64,000 bases of DNA from Bradyrhizobium monzae (GTDB lineage: Bacteria; Pseudomonadota; Alphaproteobacteria; Rhizobiales; Xanthobacteraceae). Below are positions 7,889 to 16,087 of this stretch, one piece after another. Both the position numbers and the translations under genes were made by a program. The first letter of the stretch is position 1. Each line of letters begins with the position of its first letter. The stretch is taken from assembly GCF_021458635.1 (NCBI RefSeq), contig NZ_JAIRDQ010000001.1:992001-1056000 (forward strand), given 5' to 3'. The notes beneath the pieces were generated by a model, which ran no database searches, had not been told where the DNA came from, and saw only the letters and a list, made by a program, of their open reading frames with translations.

Positions 7889-8592
7889 TGCCGAGCCTTG
7901 CACAGCGCGCATTTGCGGAATGCCTCGGAACGGCATTCCTGCTCGCCGCCGTGGTCGGCTCGGGGATCATGGCCGAAAGGCTCGCGGGCGGAAACGTCGC
8001 GCTTGCGCTCCTGTGCAACACGATCGCCACCGGCGCCATCCTCGTCGTGCTGATCCTGATGTTCGCTTCCGTATCGGGGGCCCATTTCAATCCGGCGGTA
8101 ACGCTGGCCCTCGCGTCGCGCGGCGAGACGGCCTGGACCGATGCTGCGATCTACATCGCCATGCAGATTGCGGGCGCCATCATCGGCGTATGGATCGCAC
8201 ATCTGATGTTCGGGCTTCCCGTCCTCCAGATCTCGCTGACGGCGCGCAGCGGAGCGGGCCAATGGCTCGCCGAAGCGGTGGCGACCTTCGGCCTGCTGTT
8301 GACGATCTTTGGCGTCGCGTCGCGAGCCTCGGCAGCCGTTCCCTACGCGGTCGGCCTGTACATCACATCGGCCTATTGGTTCACGGCCTCGACGTCGTTT
8401 GCCAATCCCGCCGTCACCATAGCCCGATCCCTGTCCGACACCTTTGCAGGCATCGCCCCGCAGAACGTGCCGGCCTTCATTGCCGCGCAACTCGTCGGGG
8501 CGATCCTCGCCCTTCCGCTCGCGAGCTGGCTGTGGGGCGGAGCCCGCGGGAAGCGGGGTGCACAGCCAATTGCGTCCCAGCAGCCGGGCTGA
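7888..8592 (+). CDS. aqpS: AqpS-type aquaglyceroporin
   Basis: This 234-residue membrane channel of the MIP family has six predicted helices and two pore motifs, HFNPAV (about residue 71) and FANPAV (about residue 173). In Sinorhizobium meliloti, AqpS in an ars operon lets As(III) leave the cell down its gradient in place of an active pump. The gene is the last of the ars operon, overlapping arsC by one base. No arsB, acr3 or arsA is nearby, so this channel is the likely exit for arsenite made by ArsC and ArsI. Confidence 0.9.
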   Translation: MPSLAQRAFAECLGTAFLLAAVVGSGIMAERLAGGNVALALLCNTIATGAILVVLILMFASVSGAHFNPAVTLALASRGETAWTDAAIYIAMQIAGAIIGVWIAHLMFGLPVLQISLTARSGAGQWLAEAVATFGLLLTIFGVASRASAAVPYAVGLYITSAYWFTASTSFANPAVTIARSLSDTFAGIAPQNVPAFIAAQLVGAILALPLASWLWGGARGKRGAQPIASQQPG

Positions 8593-8634
8593 CGCAGACG
8601 CGGCAATTGCTCGCGAATGAATAGAGTTTCCAAA

Positions 8635-8681
8635 CCGCTCGTCCCTTGTATTCTCTGGCTGTCAGCACGAGCGGCAGGGAC
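8635..8681 (+). promoter_or_regulatory. Interleaved inverted repeats upstream of the tungstate permease
   Basis: CCGCTCGT (8635-8642) pairs with ACGAGCGG (8667-8674), and GTCCCT (8641-8646) pairs with AGGGAC (8676-8681). The two pairings share bases at 8641-8642, so they are nearly exclusive or form a compact pseudoknot-like structure. It could be an operator pair or an RNA switch in the leader of the permease gene. I do not recognise a known riboswitch. Confidence 0.4.
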
Positions 8682-8756
8682 CAGTGTGAAACAACTTCGC
8701 AGCGACGACATCGACTATTCCAGGACATGCGGCCCTGCAATGGGGCGCCGGGCCGG

Positions 8757-9455
8757 ATGAACGACTTCGCGCGATCTGTCGTTGCTGCCTTCACGCTGAT
8801 CGGCGAAGCCGATCCCGAGCTGATCGGCATCGTCGCCCTGTCCGTGCGCGTCAGCCTGACAGCCGGCATCGTGGCACTGCTGATCGGCGCGCCGTTCGGA
8901 GCCTTTCTCGCGATCACCCGTTTCCGCGGGCGGCAAGTGGTCATCGTGCTGACAAATGCGCTGCTTGGCCTGCCGCCGGTCGTGGTCGGGCTGGCGCTCT
9001 ATCTTCTGCTGTCGCGCTCCGGCCCGCTCGGGATCGCCGGCCTGTTGTTCACGCCGGCGGCCATGGTGATCGCACAGACGCTGCTGGCGACCCCCATCGT
9101 GGTCGCGCTGGTGCACAGGCCGGCGAGCCTGCTGTGGGTGGAATATGGCGACCTCGCGCGGATCGACGGGCTATCGACGCTGCGCAGCATCGGGCTGCTG
9201 TTCGCGCTCGGCCGGACCTCGCTGCTGACGGCCTTTCTCGCGGCGTTCGGACGCGCCATCGCCGAGGTCGGCGCCATCATCATCGTCGGTGGCAACATTC
9301 GCGGCTTCACCCGCACGATGACCACCGCGATCGCGCTGGAGACCAGCAAGGGTGACCTGCCGCTGGCGCTCGGACTCGGGCTGATCCTGCTCGCGCTCAG
9401 CGTGGCGGTGTCGACCGTCGCCTTCCTGCTAATGGGACGCGTTGGGGAAAAATAG
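8757..9455 (+). CDS. tupB: Tungstate-type ABC transporter permease
   Basis: This 232-residue inner-membrane protein has five to six hydrophobic helices and the permease EAA loop LARIDGLSTLRSIGLLFALGRTSLL. TupB homologues import tungstate for W- or Mo-dependent enzymes. The loop, the GRAIAEVGAIIIVGGNIRGFTRTMTTAI segment (well conserved in TupB/WtpB) and the convergent TupA-like binding-protein gene support the call. The start is uncertain: ATG 8757 is used, but in-frame ATG 8727 is possible. No ATPase gene is adjacent. The 3' end overlaps the opposite-strand binding-protein gene by 27 bases. Confidence 0.85.
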   Translation: MNDFARSVVAAFTLIGEADPELIGIVALSVRVSLTAGIVALLIGAPFGAFLAITRFRGRQVVIVLTNALLGLPPVVVGLALYLLLSRSGPLGIAGLLFTPAAMVIAQTLLATPIVVALVHRPASLLWVEYGDLARIDGLSTLRSIGLLFALGRTSLLTAFLAAFGRAIAEVGAIIIVGGNIRGFTRTMTTAIALETSKGDLPLALGLGLILLALSVAVSTVAFLLMGRVGEK

Positions 9456-10238
9456 CTGCTCGCCGCCGACCTTGTAGCCGGCGATCGCGCCCTGCCCCCT
9501 GGGCGAGACCAGCCAGTCGACGAAGGCCTGCCCGTCCTTCGCCTTCACGTTCGGATGCTTTTCCGGATTGACCAGCATGACGCCGTACTGATTGAACAGA
9601 CGCTTGTCGCCCTCGGTCAGGATCGCAAGCTCGCCCCGGTTGTTGAACGACAGCCAGGTACCGCGGTCTGACAGAAGGTAGGCGTTCGACGACGACGCCA
9701 TGTTCAGCGCCGGTCCCATGCCCTGGCCGATCTCGCGATACCAGCTGTCCTTGGCCGTCGCGATGTCGATGCCGGCTTCTTTCCACAATCTCAGCTCGGC
9801 CGCATGCGTGCCGGACTTGTCGCCGCGTGAGATGAACGGCGCTTTGGCCGTCGCAATCTTGCGCAGGGCATCAGCGACGTCCTTGTCGCCGGCGATTTTC
9901 GCGGGGTCGCTTTTCGGGCCGACGATGATGAAATCATTGTACATCACGTCAAAACGCTTCACGCCCTGCCCTTCGGACATGAACTTGTCCTCGGCCGGCC
10001 TGTCATGGACAAACACCACGTCGGCGTCGCCGCGCCGTCCGATGTCCAGCGCCTGGCCGGTGCCGACGGCAACGACCTTCACCTCGATGCCTTCGGCCTT
10101 CGAGAACAGCGGCAGCAAATAGCCAAACAGGCCCGACTGCTCCGTCGACGTCGTCGAGGCCACGGTGATGCTGCGGTCCTGCGTGTAGGCGCATGTCGAC
10201 CAGACCAGAACCGCTGCGATGGCGGCAAGCTTCTTCAT
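9429..10238 (-). CDS. tupA: Tungstate-binding periplasmic protein
   Basis: This 269-residue substrate-binding protein has a signal peptide (residues 1-19) followed by the TupA signature ITVASTTSTEQSGLFGYLLP, whose Thr-Thr-Ser-Thr segment binds the oxyanion. Further conserved stretches are GTGQALDIGRRGDADVVFVH, SRGDKSGTHAAE and QYGVMLVNPEKHP. It would deliver tungstate, possibly molybdate, to the permease. The start at 10238 has a GGGGAG-like site. It is encoded opposite to and converging on the permease, so the two cannot share an mRNA, which is unusual for this transporter. Confidence 0.88.
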   Translation of the reverse strand: MKKLAAIAAVLVWSTCAYTQDRSITVASTTSTEQSGLFGYLLPLFSKAEGIEVKVVAVGTGQALDIGRRGDADVVFVHDRPAEDKFMSEGQGVKRFDVMYNDFIIVGPKSDPAKIAGDKDVADALRKIATAKAPFISRGDKSGTHAAELRLWKEAGIDIATAKDSWYREIGQGMGPALNMASSSNAYLLSDRGTWLSFNNRGELAILTEGDKRLFNQYGVMLVNPEKHPNVKAKDGQAFVDWLVSPRGQGAIAGYKVGGEQLFFPNASH

Positions 10239-10486
10239 TGCGTTTTTCTCACTCCCCAGACGGTTCAAATTAGGCGGGAAGGATAACGCAGGAAAGCCCG
10301 ACGTGAGCCGATCAGAACGATCCTGTCTTCCGGGGGATCGGGTTCCCGGACCGGTTTGCGAAGCGAACGCCCTCACGCCTGCCTCACGGCCGTTGAACCT
10401 CGCGTGAATTGCCGCCCGATCGTGTGGCAGCGCGGAATATCGTCCGGTTCGCCTGATCCATTCGATAGAATGGTTTGGAGCGTCTC

Positions 10487-10759
10487 ATGACCAAGACAAG
10501 CATCGTCGCCGCCTTGCGGATCATTTTGTCGCTTGCGATCGCCAGTCCGGCGCAGGCCTGGCCCGGACAGTCATCAAGCATCGACTGCGCGTGGGGCGGC
10601 GAACCCACGGCATGCGAAGCGCTCACCATGGCGTTGGTCCACAAGCACGCCGTCGCGCGTCCGCACGTCCGCAAAACCGAGCACGCGCTCATCCCGCATG
10701 CGCCAACGCAAGGGCCCGGTCGCGACGAAGATCCGCTCGCATCGATGCATTTCGAATGA
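10487..10759 (+). CDS. Small secreted protein, unknown function
   Basis: This predicts a 90-residue protein with a signal peptide (residues 1-25, ending PAQAW). The mature part has two Cys residues (IDCAWGGEPTACEAL), probably a disulfide, then a His/Arg-rich, Pro-containing tail. The ATG at 10487 has a GGAG site six bases upstream, which favours it over an upstream in-frame TTG. I do not recognise a family. It stands alone between tupA and the acidic protein gene. Confidence 0.6.
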   Translation: MTKTSIVAALRIILSLAIASPAQAWPGQSSSIDCAWGGEPTACEALTMALVHKHAVARPHVRKTEHALIPHAPTQGPGRDEDPLASMHFE

Positions 10760-10822
10760 ACGCCGTGGCAGGCGGGGCTGTGCCGATGTTCTGCAATTGG
10801 TCCCGCCTAGATTGACAGGGGT

Positions 10823-11758
10823 GTGACGGCCGGGGCAGTTTTTCACATTGCTGGCGAATCAGCGATTGCCCTTACGGCCCGAGTACCTCTTGGACAACTC
10901 CCAGTGCTTTCGAGACTGATATCGTTGCTGAGCCGCATTCCTGCGGTGAAATGGGCGTTCAACCGGCTTCGGCCCCTGCCGCATAGCGGCAGTCTCGAGG
11001 TGGCGCCGATCGCTGCGGATGCAGCGCCCGCCGTCATCGCGGAAGCTGAGAGCGAGACGGTCGATGCGCCCGAACTCGTCAACAGCAACCCGCCTGCGGA
11101 ACTCCTGACGGCTGTCGAACCCGACGTCATCGAACAGGTCCCGGTCTCGACCGTCGAAGTCGAAGCAGTCGATGCTCCTGAGCCCGTCATCAGCAGCGAC
11201 GCAGCTCCGGAACATCCGGCCGATGTCGAGCCGGAAGTCGAGGAGTTGGTCTTCATCGCCCCTGTCGAGACGGAGACGGTTTCGGTCGAGCCCTCCGAGC
11301 TCGTCACCGAAGACGACCCCCCATCCGTCGCTTGCGTGGAGCTCGAACCGGTTGCCGCTACGGATATCGAGCCCGCGCCGGTGTCGCCCGCCCCGAAGAC
11401 CGCCAGCGCGCCGAAGGCTCGTGCAAAGGCCGTGGAGCCCGCCGATCGGGTTGCGCTGATCCGGCAACGCTGGGCTGAGACCGGGATCAGGATGTGGAAT
11501 CCACGGCTGCACGGCACCGGCGATGCCACGCTGAACATCCAGGGGCGCATCGGACTGCTGCCGCCCGAGCCCGGTGAGACGATGCCGCGCTACGACAAGC
11601 TCGAATTCAAGATGCTCGGCGGCCAGATCGTCTGCGAAGGCGTGATCGTCGAGGCACCCGTGCATGCGGGCCAGCGCAGCTTCACCCGGCTCGCCGAGCC
11701 GCGTGGCACCGATCGCGCGCGCGAGCCGGTACGGGAACGCCAGGCCGCCCTCGCCTGA
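10823..11758 (+). CDS. Unknown protein with long acidic Ala/Glu/Val/Pro linker
   Basis: This is a 311-residue frame starting at GTG 10823. The N-terminal 55 residues are hydrophobic to basic (LISLLSRIPAVKWAFNRLRP). Residues about 60-205 form a low-complexity, strongly acidic linker built from loose repeats of the type V-E-P-E/D-V-x-E. The C-terminal 100 residues look folded (RVALIRQRWAETGIRMWNP ... IGLLPPEPGETMPRYDKLEFKM ... GGQIVCEGVIVEAP). The reverse strand is also open because of codon bias, but its product has no normal composition. No family is recognised; the linker may tether the C-terminal domain to the envelope. The start codon is uncertain. Confidence 0.65.
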   Translation: MTAGAVFHIAGESAIALTARVPLGQLPVLSRLISLLSRIPAVKWAFNRLRPLPHSGSLEVAPIAADAAPAVIAEAESETVDAPELVNSNPPAELLTAVEPDVIEQVPVSTVEVEAVDAPEPVISSDAAPEHPADVEPEVEELVFIAPVETETVSVEPSELVTEDDPPSVACVELEPVAATDIEPAPVSPAPKTASAPKARAKAVEPADRVALIRQRWAETGIRMWNPRLHGTGDATLNIQGRIGLLPPEPGETMPRYDKLEFKMLGGQIVCEGVIVEAPVHAGQRSFTRLAEPRGTDRAREPVRERQAALA

Positions 11759-11819
11759 TCCTTTTCCTCTGCGATGACCCCCCATATGCTAAGCTGACGT
11801 CCTGGATATGGGAGATCGG

Positions 11820-12104
11820 ATGTCCGCAAAACTGCAAAGCCTGATCGTGATCGTCGCCCTCTGCGTTTCGCAAGGCGCACTTGCCGCCTCCGGAAAACGG
11901 CCGCGCCACGTGCATGCGGCGCCGCCCGCCACCGATCCGACCGCGCCCTATAAGGCCAACCGGCTGTCCTCCTCGCGCGGCGAGACCATCCTCGACACGC
12001 CCGGCCAGACCACCGTGTTGACGCGGCAGGTGCTCGACGACATGAATGCGACGAGCCTGCGCGACGCCATGCGCTCGACCGCCGGAGTGACGATCGGGCG
12101 CTAG
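11820..12104 (+). pseudogene. TonB-dependent receptor fragment (signal peptide and start of plug only)
   Basis: The 94-residue product has a signal peptide (to about residue 23) and then the opening of a TonB-dependent receptor plug: SSSRGETILDTPGQTTVLTR followed by LRDAMRSTAGVTIGR. Intact receptors continue for 600 or more residues through the rest of the plug and a 22-strand barrel. Here a TAG follows at once and only 14 bases remain before the convergent esterase gene. It therefore looks like a deletion remnant. A ribosome site (GGGAGA) supports translation, so a small stand-alone protein cannot be excluded. Confidence 0.7.
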
Positions 12105-12118
12105 GCTGCGCTTCGCGC

Positions 12119-13435
12119 TCAAGGGATCGGATAACCCTTCCAGACCCACTCCAGCGCTGACGGCAGCGTTTGCGCGATCGTGGGACGATCGACGTGCTTG
12201 GCGTTGCGCACGAACAGGAACTGGTAGTGGTAGCCCTTCTCCGCCAGCACCTTTGCCGTCAGCGCGTTGGACAAGGTCCAGTCGTGCATGCCGTCGGGAA
12301 TGGTCGGATTGGGATAGAACAAATCCTGGTCGCCGCCGAAGAACCAGAAGCGGATCGGCTTGGTCGGCGCGGCGACGATCAGCGGTACGCCGGGCGGCTC
12401 GGCCGGCGTCAGCACGCCCGCCTTGGAGATGAGATTGGGCGTGGCCGGTCCCGTCCATGCGCTGTGATATTCCCAGGCGCCGCCGCGCAATGACGGATCG
12501 TGCGGCCATTGCTGATTGACCATGGTCGGCGAGAACGCCAGCACGCGGTGATAGAGATCGGGATAAAACCACGCCATGGTGAAGGCTGCCACGCCGCTCG
12601 AGCTCAGCCCCATGGTCGCGCGTCCTTCGGGGTTCCTGGTGAGCTTGACGCCGGCGTTCTGCTCGACCAGCGGCAGCACCTCACGCTCGACGAACTGCGC
12701 ATAGGCGCCCGACACCGCGTCATATTCACGGCCCCGTTGGCTGCCCTGCGCATCCTGCCCGCCATTGCCGATCTGGATCGCGATCATCGGCGGCACGCGG
12801 CGCTGCGCGATCAGATTGTCGAGCGTGGTCGGGAGATCCTTGTAGGCAGCGGAGCCGCCGTCGCCGATCACGACGAAGGGCGCCTCGGTGCCGGGTACGT
12901 ATTGCGCCGGCACATAGACGTCGATCGTGCGCGACCAGATGCCGGGATGGCTGGTGGTGACGATCATGTTCGACTTGTCGTCCGGGGTGGTCACGGTCGT
13001 CATGATCGAGGAATTGGTGCAGCCGGCGACGTCGTCGCGGATCAGGCCGGGATTGTAGATCGTGCTCTCCTTCGACGACAGCGTGAACGATTTTGTCGTC
13101 CCGCGCGGAACGCCCTCCTTCGCAATGGTCTCGGGCGCAGGATTGTGGGTGGGACCGATGATGAAATTGCCTTCGGCTCCCGGCGGCGGCAAGGTGCCGT
13201 CAGGCAGCTCGGTCGCGCGCGGATAGTTCGGATTGGAGGGATCGCGCGTCGGCGGCGTGGTCTTGAAATCGAGGCCGGTGGTGTCGATGAAGAACGGCGC
13301 TGCCTTGTCGGTGGTGTTGGCGCCCGGTGGCACGGCCATGTTCTGGGTCACGCAGGCCGGCTGCGCGAAGGCGATCGAAGCGAAGGAGACGAGGGACATC
13401 AGCGCCCCTGCGAGGACGGACAATGATTTGGTCAT
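12119..13435 (-). CDS. Secreted esterase, alpha/beta-hydrolase (enterochelin-esterase-like)
   Basis: This 438-residue protein has a signal peptide (residues 1-24, ending AFAQ) and a C-terminal esterase domain of the Fes/IroE/esterase D type from about residue 150. Markers are TIDVYVPAQYVPG, FVVIGDGGSAAYKDLP, the nucleophile elbow MGLSSSG, FSPTMVNQQWP and the late catalytic-His region RNAKHVDR. The N-terminal 150 residues are a Pro/Thr-rich region without recognised domain. The start has a GGGAG site. The substrate is unknown. Next to a TonB-receptor fragment it may be a leftover of a siderophore-type uptake locus, but polymer or drug ester hydrolysis is equally possible. Confidence 0.82.
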   Translation of the reverse strand: MTKSLSVLAGALMSLVSFASIAFAQPACVTQNMAVPPGANTTDKAAPFFIDTTGLDFKTTPPTRDPSNPNYPRATELPDGTLPPPGAEGNFIIGPTHNPAPETIAKEGVPRGTTKSFTLSSKESTIYNPGLIRDDVAGCTNSSIMTTVTTPDDKSNMIVTTSHPGIWSRTIDVYVPAQYVPGTEAPFVVIGDGGSAAYKDLPTTLDNLIAQRRVPPMIAIQIGNGGQDAQGSQRGREYDAVSGAYAQFVEREVLPLVEQNAGVKLTRNPEGRATMGLSSSGVAAFTMAWFYPDLYHRVLAFSPTMVNQQWPHDPSLRGGAWEYHSAWTGPATPNLISKAGVLTPAEPPGVPLIVAAPTKPIRFWFFGGDQDLFYPNPTIPDGMHDWTLSNALTAKVLAEKGYHYQFLFVRNAKHVDRPTIAQTLPSALEWVWKGYPIP

Positions 13436-13700
13436 TTCAGCTCCCGATGTTGACGGGTCTTTCTGGCCCGTCTTGACGCAAAGTATGGCGGCCGGCTCGT
13501 ACGTGGTCAAACGCGGTGGGCGCAGTGCAGCAATCGCCGCCATGCTCAAACCGGACAGCGACCGTTATTCCGCGCATGACGCGGAATTTTTCGAGCATCA
13601 GGCCGTTGCTGCTTCACCGCGCAGCATCTAGCGTGCGCCCCGTCGACCAGCGGCCTCGGCCTGCGGTCGCAACGACAACAACAAATCGGGAGGACAATCC

Positions 13701-14591
13701 ATGAGGAAGCTTGCAGCCACGCTATGTGCGCTGGCGCTCTTCGCACCTGTTGCGCAGGCGCAGACCATCAAGGACTTCCTGGCGGCGGTCATGGTGAAGT
13801 GGACCGCGCCGTTCGAGCCGTTCCAGCTCATCGACAACATCTACTATGTCGGCACCGACGGCATTGCCGTCTACATCATCAAGACGTCCCAGGGCCTGAT
13901 CCTGATGGACACGGCGATGCCGCAGTCGACCGGCATGATCAAGGACAACATCGCCAAGCTCGGCTTCAAGGTCGCCGACATCAAATACATCCTCAACACC
14001 CACGCCCATCTCGACCACACCGGCGGTTTCGCCGAGATCAAGAAGGAAACCGGCGCACAGCTCGTCGCCGGCGAGCGCGACAAGGCGCTGCTCGAAGGCG
14101 GCTATTATCCGGGCGACGAGAAGAACGCGGACCTCGGCTTTCCCCCGGCGAAGGTCGATCGCGCGGTGAAGGAAGGCGACAAGGTCACGCTCGGCGACAC
14201 CACGCTGACGGCGCATGCGACGCCCGGCCATTCGCCGGGCTGCACCAGCTGGGAAATGACGGTGAAGGACGGCGGCCAGGACCGCGAGGTGCTGTTCTTC
14301 TGCAGCGGCACCGTGGCGCTGAACCGGCTGGTCGGCCAACCGACATATCCCGGCATCGTCGACGACTATCGCGCAACCTTCGCCAAGGCCAAGGCGATGA
14401 AGATCGACGTGCTGCTCGGGCCCCACCCCGAGGTCTATGGCATGCAAGACAAGCGCGCGCAGCAGATCAAGAACGCCACGCCGAATCCATTCGTCAAGCC
14501 GGGCGAGCTTCCGACCTACGCCGCAGGCCTGTCGGAGGATTTCGACAAGGCGCTCGCCAAGCAGACAGCCGCGCTTCAACCGGCAAAGTGA
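13701..14591 (+). CDS. blaBJP: Subclass B3 metallo-beta-lactamase, BJP-1-like
   Basis: This 296-residue periplasmic zinc hydrolase has a signal peptide (residues 1-20). It carries the B3 zinc ligands H101, H103, D105 and H106 (THAHLDHTGG), H177 (ATPGHSPG) and H242 (LLGPHPEVYGM). From memory the whole sequence closely follows BJP-1 of Bradyrhizobium japonicum, including TIKDFL, WTAPFEPFQLIDNIYYVGTD and the long loop GGYYPGDEKN. B3 enzymes hydrolyse beta-lactams including carbapenems; in soil bacteria the chromosomal copy is part of the normal genome. The ATG has a strong GGGAGGA site. It stands alone, converging on livF, and no resistance-mobility context is seen. Confidence 0.93.
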   Translation: MRKLAATLCALALFAPVAQAQTIKDFLAAVMVKWTAPFEPFQLIDNIYYVGTDGIAVYIIKTSQGLILMDTAMPQSTGMIKDNIAKLGFKVADIKYILNTHAHLDHTGGFAEIKKETGAQLVAGERDKALLEGGYYPGDEKNADLGFPPAKVDRAVKEGDKVTLGDTTLTAHATPGHSPGCTSWEMTVKDGGQDREVLFFCSGTVALNRLVGQPTYPGIVDDYRATFAKAKAMKIDVLLGPHPEVYGMQDKRAQQIKNATPNPFVKPGELPTYAAGLSEDFDKALAKQTAALQPAK

Positions 14592-14619
14592 TGGCCGGCC
14601 AAGGTCGTGGCCCGAGGGC

Positions 14620-15339
14620 TCACACCGCGCAATAGCGCTCCTGGATGTCCTTGTCCGCGAGCAGTGCCGCGGCACTGCTTTCATGCACGACCTCGCCCTG
14701 ATCGATGATCACGGCGCGGTCGGCCAGGCGTAAGGCCCACTCGACATTCTGCTCGACCAGCAGCAGCGTCTTGCCTGCGTCGCGCAGGCGGCGGAACAGC
14801 ACGCCCATCTCCTCGACCAGAACAGGCATGATGCCTTCCGAGGGCTCGTCCAGCAGGATCATCTTGGGGTCGGCAATCAGCGCACGCGCGATCGCCAGCA
14901 TCTGCTGCTCGCCGCCGGAAAGCGTCACGCCCTCCTGGTCGAGCCGCTCCTTCAGCCGCGGAAACGTCTCGGCGATCTCGTCGATCGCGGCGCGCTCCTC
15001 GATCCCGCGTCCGGCCGCGACGAGGCCGAGCCGCAGATTTTCGCGCACAGACAGGCCGGGAACGATGCGGCGCTCCTCGGGCACGTAGGCCAGGCCAAGA
15101 TGAAAGCGTTGGTGGGCGCGCAGCGGCAAGAGCTCCTTGCCCGCAAAGCGGACGCGGCCCGTCGCCTTGGGCATCAGGCCCATCATCGCGCGCAAGGTCG
15201 TGGTCTTGCCGGCGCCGTTGCGACCGACGAGCGCGACCACCTCGCCCTCATTCACGTGCAGGGAGATGCCGTGGAGGATGTGACTCGCATCATACCAGGC
15301 ATGAAGATCGTTGATTTCGAGCAGCGCAGTCTCAGCCAT
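14620..15339 (-). CDS. livF: Branched-chain-type ABC transporter ATPase (LivF)
   Basis: This 239-residue cytosolic ATPase has Walker A GRNGAGKTT, the LSGGEQQ signature and Walker B MILLDEPSEGI, plus the short LivF-type C-terminus. It powers import with LivG. ATG 15339 overlaps the end of livG by eight bases; a GTG nine bases upstream is less likely. It is the last gene of the eight-gene hydroxylase-importer operon. Confidence 0.93.
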   Translation of the reverse strand: MAETALLEINDLHAWYDASHILHGISLHVNEGEVVALVGRNGAGKTTTLRAMMGLMPKATGRVRFAGKELLPLRAHQRFHLGLAYVPEERRIVPGLSVRENLRLGLVAAGRGIEERAAIDEIAETFPRLKERLDQEGVTLSGGEQQMLAIARALIADPKMILLDEPSEGIMPVLVEEMGVLFRRLRDAGKTLLLVEQNVEWALRLADRAVIIDQGEVVHESSAAALLADKDIQERYCAV

Positions 15340-16087
15340 AGCCTTCACTCTGTCCGAGATAGACCCGGCGGACTTCCGGATTGCTCCTGATGTCGTCGGG
15401 CGCGCCGTCCGCCAGCAGCCGGCCGTGATGCAGCACCACGACGCGCTTGGACAGGCCGAGCACCATCTTCATCTTGTGCTCGACCAGCAGCACGGTGCGC
15501 TTGTCGGCCAGCCGCTCCAGTAGCGCGACCATGTCCTTGGTCTCTTCAGGACCCATGCCGGCGGTCGGCTCGTCCAGCAGCAGAAGCTCCGGCTCCGAGA
15601 CCAGCGCAATCGCGATCTCCAGCGCGCGCTGCTGGCCGTGCGAGAGGAATTTGGCAAGCTCGCCAAGCTTGCCGAGCAGGCCGACGGCGTCGAGTGCGGC
15701 GTCGGCCTTGGCATTGAGCTCCGGCAACCGCGCGCGGTTGCGCCAGATGTCGTAACTCACCGTGAGCGCCTGCGCCGCCACGCGCACGTTCTCGTGCACG
15801 GTGAGGTCCGGGAAGATGTTGGTAATTTGGTACGAGCGCGAGATGCCCTGATGCACGAAACGGTGTTGCGGCAGGCCGTTCAGCTCGCGGCCCCGGAAGT
15901 GCAGCCTGCCGGAGCTCGGCCTCAGTGCGCCGGAGAGGATGTTGAAGAACGTGCTCTTGCCTGCGCCGTTCGGCCCGATGATCGAGGTCAACTGTCCCGC
16001 AGCAAAGGACACGGTGATGTCCTCGAGCGCGGTGAAGCCACCAAAGCGCTTGCCGATGCCGTCGGCGCGAAGCAGCTCGCCACTCAT
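15332..16087 (-). CDS. livG: Branched-chain-type ABC transporter ATPase (LivG)
   Basis: This 251-residue ATPase has Walker A GPNGAGKST, the signature LSHGQQRALEIA (His in place of the usual Gly) and Walker B LLLLDEPTAGM, followed by the LivG D-loop and H-loop VEHKM. Its start overlaps the livM stop (ATGA). The wording of the signature is common among LivG proteins of aromatic- and amide-uptake systems. Confidence 0.93.
   Translation of the reverse strand: MSGELLRADGIGKRFGGFTALEDITVSFAAGQLTSIIGPNGAGKSTFFNILSGALRPSSGRLHFRGRELNGLPQHRFVHQGISRSYQITNIFPDLTVHENVRVAAQALTVSYDIWRNRARLPELNAKADAALDAVGLLGKLGELAKFLSHGQQRALEIAIALVSEPELLLLDEPTAGMGPEETKDMVALLERLADKRTVLLVEHKMKMVLGLSKRVVVLHHGRLLADGAPDDIRSNPEVRRVYLGQSEGYG

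Noticed and set aside
10859..11785. 308-codon minus-strand frame opposite the acidic-linker protein
   Set aside because: It is a mirror of the repetitive Glu/Val codons; no ribosome site and abnormal composition. The plus-strand C-terminal part looks like a folded domain.
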